Shown here: positions 58,499 to 64,000 of the stretch, in pieces | Numbering within the stretch: the stretch's first letter is position 1 | Layout: each line of letters opens with the position of its first letter | Notes under the pieces: model-generated | The model's database searches: none | Seen by the model: only the letters and a program-made list of their open reading frames with translations | What the model was told of the DNA's origin: nothing | From: Calycina herbarum | Taxonomy: Eukaryota > Ascomycota > Leotiomycetes > Helotiales > Pezizellaceae | Assembly (NCBI GenBank): GCA_001414485.1 | Contig: LLEY01000004.1 | Span: 806,001 to 870,000, forward strand | DNA length: 64,000 nt | Reading direction: 5' to 3' | Position numbers and translations under genes: made by a program

Positions 58499-59514
58499 TA
58501 GTAGCATGGTATTTTCGCGGACACTCTCTAGTAGTGCTAGCATTTTTCAAGATGAACTATTTGATATTGTTCAAAGGCCTTCTTTTGACAGAGTTGGCTG
58601 TGAAGATATCGGATAATTCACTATTTGCAGCGCTGGATGGGTCGGGTGTAGCAGCAGAGCTTTTTGTTCTTGGTGACGAGTACCCTTTCATTGCCGAGAA
58701 GAGAGCTTTTCTTGGCAGGAAGGCTTAGATAAACCAAAATCGTAACCAGTTACTACCATTTATTGTTTCCACCTGTCTATAAATACCAAAATGACGTACC
58801 TAATCTCTAGAAAAAAACATAGGTTCTCGAGCCAGCATTGCCCAAGCTGGTGCTGGCCAATCAGTAGGAATAACCGCTGAAGAACCAGTCTATGGCTGAC
58901 AAATGTAAAGCGAGTAACGAGACTAAGACGTATAATCACTTGCAACACAAATTGAAACCTCTCAAAAGCGTAAATAATCGTTGAAGGAGTGACAAGAAAC
59001 AAAAACCCCGAACTTCCCCTCCGCGCCCTGGACTATGATAGGGGAAAAATGATCTCAGGCCTCGACCGTGATACAGACACCAAAATTTCCCCCACAAGTG
59101 TAAATAAGTAAAGGAGTGACAAGAAATAAAAACCATGAACTCCTCCCGGACACAAACACCAATTTTATCCGCAAAATATTTGCTTAAAGTGGAACTCGTA
59201 CACCATTCATACATCGGAGAGATTTAGGAGCTATGCCACCATAGCGAGAAGCATAATCATCTGCATATTAATTGTGACAGGGATCGAAGATGTGGTTGGC
59301 ACCCTCAAATCTGTGACCTCCTGGGAACATAGAGCTTCGGTTAAAAGGAAACTCCATTACCGTAAGAGGACTTCCATTGGAACATGTGTAGTACCATGAC
59401 GCGCCTCATACTACGCCATTGTCATAGAGGCTCGCCAGTATATCTTAAACGGCTGATCCTAATTGTCAGTGTTGAGAAAAGGCTTAAAGCTAATAGCACG
59501 TACGCTATCATCTC
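58499..59514. other. Gene-free stretch with a diverged tandem repeat
   Basis: No supported gene; see the repeat at 58967-59150. Confidence 0.35.
58967..59150. repeat. Diverged tandem duplication, about 129-bp period
   Basis: Two related blocks, 58967-59020 and 59096-59150, share GTAAATAA, AAGGAGTGACAAGAAA and AAAAACC in the same order with substitutions. Confidence 0.55.
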
Positions 59515-60598
59515 TTAGACTTCGAAACCCGAGATTATATTCGCCGCTAAAAGGAAGCCCACTAGCTTGTTGGGTATAATTAACAAACGTAAAGCCTCGG
59601 CGAGTAAACTCGCTGTGATCTTGTTTCTGTCCAAGGGTCGTTTTGGATCAAGGATTGTATAGTTAGTGTGCGTGAAGAGTGTCGATATCTTCTGCGCAGT
59701 ATTTGGATTAGTTGAGGAAAGCGCAGCTGGGCAGTGAGTGTGCGATATTGGTGTCATTTCTAGGCCAGTGAAACAAAAGACGATTGGATGTGAATCTGTC
59801 ATATAAACAGAAAGCACCAAATCCCGAGATGAAATTTTGCATAGCGGAAGTGTGGAATTGCATGATTGCGGCGAATACAGATCGATTGCCAAGTAGTGAG
59901 CTGTAGATAGATGAGTTAGTATATTCTCTAACAAAAATGGAGACTCAGAATACTTACATAAGTTGGACTATGTATGCCCGGTCACCCCAGTCATGATCCC
60001 ATTGTAAACATCGAATCCCGCTGCAGTATAGTCCGGGTTCTCATCGCGTTCATACTTCTCGAGTTCCTCACGTACAACACTGGTATCCTCCCACCAAACA
60101 CCGAAGAGTTCAATAAAATAGTGTTGGACCATTGGTACTAGTTCTCGAGGGTAGTAAAAATCCTAATCCGAGGACTCAGTTACAGAACCAGGGACGAAAT
60201 ATTCCGCCGCTCGAGAGCTAGAGAGGACCATATGAGTTTGGCGCATAAAGTTCATGAATTCTTCTGCCTTGTCTCCTACAAATGATTTGAAGAATAAAAG
60301 TGGATTATTACGGTCAGCAAGAAGAGCTGCAGCGTTGGCACGCTCCAAGCCTTCTGGGAGAGATTCGACAATAGCCTCGGCATCCGCGATAGTAAGCTTT
60401 GAGATATCTTGCGTAAAGCACGAAGCACTGCAAAGAAGTAGTAGATTGATTTGATAACATAATGTTCAAGAATAGGTTAGGTTACCTGAAAGGAGTACTT
60501 TGAGAATCCGAGCCACCACGACCTTGAGAGTTCGAGCTGTTACGACTGTTTGTTCCGAAATGCCTCGTCGCCGTCGCTTATTTTTTAAGGGTATCCAT
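59515..60598 (-). pseudogene. Damaged gene of a lineage-expanded hypothetical protein family
   Basis: Minus-strand pieces separated by introns of 58 bp (60428-60485) and 57 bp (59901-59957). They read MDTLKK, then a Ser/Asn/Gln/Gly-rich segment, SCFTQDISKLTIADAEAIVE, LLADRNNPLLFFKSFV, SRAAEYFVPGSVTESSD and a long C-terminal part ending SGFEV. I know SRA.EFFVPGS..-type proteins as abundant, uncharacterised products in Sclerotiniaceae. Lesions: TAA 60578-60580 seven codons after the start, TAG 60163-60165 directly after ESSD, and a one-base shift in 59978-59996. The other junctions are intact, so inactivation looks recent. Confidence 0.6.
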
Positions 60599-63033
60599 TG
60601 TCGACCGAGATTTTTGTTTAGATGTAAAAAGTGATGAGGGTCTGAATGTACAGGATGGAAGGTAAAGTTGATGGCATAGAAAACGGCAAGTCGAAATGAT
60701 AGGGGAAAGAAGTGGAAGAGAGAGGGAGATCTTGAAAGGGAGGGGGCGAAACATACACCGCTGTGTAGGTCAAGTGACAAGTGTTAGTGTACACTGTACC
60801 AAAGAACTGGGAGTTTTCGTTTGCTGATTTCCATACTTCATTTCCATCCATCCAACCTGGAAACCTCTGTTGATTTTGAGTAAAAAAAGTTTATGCAATT
60901 TATTTTTCCTAAAAGGGCATAGAAACATATCTTATTACTTCAAAACATTAATTCATTGGCCTCAAGTCAGTGATTTGGAAGTAGAAGAATATACGTTACT
61001 AAGAGAGGAGGTTGACGTCGGGTCAACAGCGGGAAAACCCAATGAACCATTCAACACAATCCAATATCACACTCAGCAAACAATCATGCTCTAGTTTCCC
61101 TGTCCAGAAATGGATATTCCTAACAACCACACAGCAAACCCCCCTTGCTCGCTTCGACAAACGATTTCCGAAAGGCCACAAGTTCCACTTCCCCAGATAT
61201 CGGTAAGGTGCCAAGGGCCTCGATATTGGGACCTGACTCTACTACGCTGATGCACTTTTCATTGGTTATATTTTCTTTTAGGTCAGAGGGCATCTGCGGA
61301 AAAGCTTCCTTTAGTGGGTTCCTTGCCGCTCTTGCCAAGCAATCCCCGCACTTTTTGGGGGAGGTCTGGGGAAGGTCGGGAGAGCTAGTGGGTCTTTATT
61401 AAGCTGGATGTTGTGTGTGAACATAATAGAATGTCTTGTTTGTGCCTATTGTAGCAGATATCTGGAAAATGGGGAATCAATTTGCTCCTGAATTTCCACC
61501 ACACTCCTAAGCTTTGAGTTTTCTCGGAGCAATTCTAGGGATGACTTTTCTCAATGTACTAAATCTGTCTCCAGCATGTTGCTGAAGTCAGAAAACGATC
61601 AAATGTTTTGGAAAAATAAAAAAGTCATGAACCTGGCGAGATCGAAGCTCGCTCTACAAGTGTCCCAGAATACGAAAAGTTGTCAACGAACGCTAAGTAA
61701 CGAACTATCGAAAAATATGATTTAGGAAACGAACCCGTCTTTTAATTCCCCTTATACTGTCTTCCAAAGTCTGCAGTCCAAAGTTTTCAGGCCACGGACG
61801 TGTCGTTATTCCTCTTCGAACATGCAACCAACCCAAATCTAAGGAAGTGCCCTGCAATTACCGTACCTCTCTCACAATTGTATCTAAACTGCAAATTCAC
61901 TGGCGGGAGTGTGTGCTTTCATAAAGCCATTCCCATATTCGCCGTCTTGTGCAGGCAAGTTGAGAATCCCTTCATCTCTTCAGTTCGTTCCTCTTCCCGA
62001 ACACGAAGCATCTAGAAAATATATAATATCTATTCACAGTGGGGGTCTGCTCAAAGGAGGCGCTCCATGCTAAGATCAAATACCGATGGGCGTTATCATC
62101 CAACACTGGTGTTGTCGTGGTGCGGGCGCACCCCCGGCGTTTCGTTTTCGATGACAAGAAATCGTATATATGGGGTTTAGGTATACTCTGGAAGGAGTGG
62201 GAGTCGTGCCTTCCTTCCTTAGAGTCGACCCACTTCTCCGCTCGTCACCTACAGGTCAGGTGATGTCGAGGTTGTGTTGAGAGGGGAGGAGCGAGTGACT
62301 TCAAGCCTTGCCTGCGTCGCGCTGAGGTGGCTCTAGGTTGAGCATCAAAAGTCGTTCCTCCCCCCTCGACCTCGACCTCATTACGACAGACGAGCCACGA
62401 CAACCTGAAACTCGGCCTCTTGACATGACCCTCTCTCGACTTGAGTGACCTGAGGGAGCAGCTAAAAGACCACACTATGGAAATTAAGTTTTGGGGAATC
62501 GACGATTGGTATCCTACACCTCGTGCAATGAAGTCAATCATGAAAAATCCTCCAGCTTGGTTTCTCCCGTAAAGGAAGAGTATAGGTTACTGTTCACCTA
62601 CTTTTCTAGAAATAGTACGAAATAGTCCAGAAATAACCTCCTAAATACTACCCAATAGCACTATATGCAATCTCTTGTACAACCTAGAATGACTATTAAA
62701 TCGTGTACGTTCTTGACCAACTGCTAGCATTCTCAAAATAAATGGGAACCCAAGCAGGGTTTCGTTACATCCATCTACTAGGACGAAGAAGGAACTGAAT
62801 CTGGATAATAATACTATAAGACGAAATAAGTCGCTGCTCCAATTCTAACACTGATTTCTGGACTTCAATGCCACACAACAATGCAAGGTAAGGCCAAGTA
62901 CAAGCTAGGAGGCAGCTCTTATGTATTGTACCCAGTCCACAATGCACATGAACTTACATACAAACCCAATACAGACGAGCCACCACCTAAATTCAAAATT
63001 CTTCCTTCCTTAACATAAAATCTGAACCTCCAT
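60599..63033. other. Gene-free stretch
   Basis: No supported gene. A 72-residue minus frame at 61120-61338 lacks an ATG in context and any domain. A G/A- and C/T-rich area at 62200-62470 contains loosely complementary sequences but no clean inverted repeat. Confidence 0.35.
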
Positions 63034-64000
63034 CTACGACCAATCATCATCAGCAAACTTCCCCTTCCAGAAGCCTCTAAAATTCTTCTTCAACCCGATT
63101 GTCTTAATATCCTCAATCTCCTTCGGCGTCAATTTAAACAGAGCAACCTTCTGATAAGCCTTCAGTCTATCCTCACTCGAGCTAGTCGTCAAAGCCACGA
63201 TTCCCTGATCAATCACCCATCTCAACGCGATTTCTCCAGGTGTAACACCATACTTCCTTGCTAGAGTATCGTAAGTCTCGTCGAGTGGTCCTGGTTTCGC
63301 TTTTACGGCTGCGGTTAGTGGTGCATAAGCGGAGAGAGCGATTCTGTTTTTCTTGTGGAAGTCGATGAGAGTTCCGTGTTGGAGGTAAGGATGATATTCA
63401 ATCTGATTGATTGCGGGCTTGATTTTGGCGGTTTCGAGGATGGCTTCAACGTCTGGTTGGAGGAAGTTGGAGATTCCGATGCTTTTTGCTTTTCCGGATG
63501 CGTGGATTGCTTCTAAGTCTGCCCATTTTGCCTGTTTCCAATGTTAGAAAGTTGTTTGATGGAAATTTATGATAGGGTGGGAGATATACTTGTAAAGCAG
63601 CTTTGGACCCTTCGGCGAAGAAAGGGGCATGGATAAGATATTGATCAACATAATCGAGCTGCAATTTCTTGAGAGCGAGTTCGAAGGCTTCTTGAGTATC
63701 TTGAACTTGCGTTCCAGATATCTTTGTTGTGACATATAATTTCTCACGTGGTACCCCTGCCTCCTTGATGGCGATTCCAAGTTCGGCCTCGTTATTGTAA
63801 ACTAAGTTCATTTAGCCCCTCGGCCCTTCCGTGCTTAAGGTTTGAGGGGGGAAAGGAGATATAAAATACCCTGCGCCCCATCAAGATGATAATATCCCGC
63901 CTTGATCGCCATAACGACCGTCTTCACCAATTCTTTATCAATGGGAGCACTTGGGTCGTCCTTGTAGCGAGCTGTACCCAGGCCGTACCCAAGCTGGCCG
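63034..64000 (-). CDS. Aldo/keto reductase, 5' end beyond the window
   Basis: Exons 63870-64000 (partial), 63590-63801 and 63034-63531 on the minus strand join in frame and cover almost the whole protein except the first residues. The family marks are present: a QLGYGLGTA start of the barrel, [16 protein letters not shown] containing the Asp and catalytic Tyr, KLYVTTKIS with the catalytic Lys, a LIHAP His region, [16 protein letters not shown], and a late NADPH-binding stretch TTSSSEDRL. It reduces aldehydes or ketones with NADPH in the cytosol; substrate unknown. C-terminal residues GKFADDDWS. The stop is at 63034-63036. Confidence 0.9.

Noticed and set aside
61120..61338. 72-residue minus-strand frame
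   Set aside because: No ATG at its start, no domain and no exon partners.
62210..62470. Possible inverted repeat of GA-rich and TC-rich segments
   Set aside because: Complementarity is loose and explained by composition; no defined ends.

Overview
The window reads as nuclear DNA of a filamentous ascomycete. Genes are split by short introns of about 50-60 bp with GTRNGT-type donors, CTRAC-like branch points and YAG acceptors. An APSES regulator of the StuA type, a COP9 signalosome subunit and an abscisic-acid-type sesquiterpene synthase family are present. The mixture points to Leotiomycetes, most likely Helotiales near Sclerotiniaceae (Botrytis/Sclerotinia relatives); this is inferred from protein families and no search was run.

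Layout. 1-8 kb: the 3' end of a polysaccharide deacetylase-like gene, then an accessory stretch with three small Cys-rich proteins sharing an N-terminal MC...CGH pattern, an acidic repeat protein gene carrying a premature stop, and a Ser/Thr-rich hypothetical protein. 8-18.3 kb: a compact housekeeping block: glutamyl phosphate reductase (proline synthesis), CSN3, mitochondrial porin, a mitochondrial J-protein, methionine aminopeptidase 2 and a six-exon short-chain dehydrogenase. 18.3-28.9 kb: gene-poor, with a wrecked AAA+ ATPase, a GXWXG/DUF4334 protein, a broken cytochrome P450 and an ABA3-like synthase with one frameshift, possibly the remains of a secondary-metabolite locus. 28.9-36 kb: a YCII-domain protein, a dienelactone hydrolase-family protein, a hypothetical protein and a stop-riddled locus. 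37.5-40.1 kb: stuA on the minus strand, with about 9.4 kb of repeat-bearing DNA upstream in which I see no gene. 49.5-53.2 kb: a BRCT-domain protein and a large coiled-coil protein with TACC-like character. 54-60.6 kb: three damaged loci (TRI12-like MFS transporter, trypsin-fold protease with a decayed 5' part, lineage-type hypothetical protein). 63-64 kb: an aldo/keto reductase running off the window.

For all multi-exon genes I worked out the splice junctions by hand and checked that exon lengths keep frame. Conserved genes are intact, whereas nearly every accessory gene carries nonsense codons, frameshifts or dead splice sites. Many stops could derive from CAA, CGA or TGG by C-to-T change, so repeat-induced point mutation or plain decay of dispensable genes is a reasonable but unproven reading. 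Possible short inverted-repeat elements (MITE-like, about 140-150 bp) occur at 25.4 and 53.3 kb.

The most novel-looking items are the MC-CGH mini-family, the decayed ABA3/P450 locus and the long gene-free region upstream of stuA.
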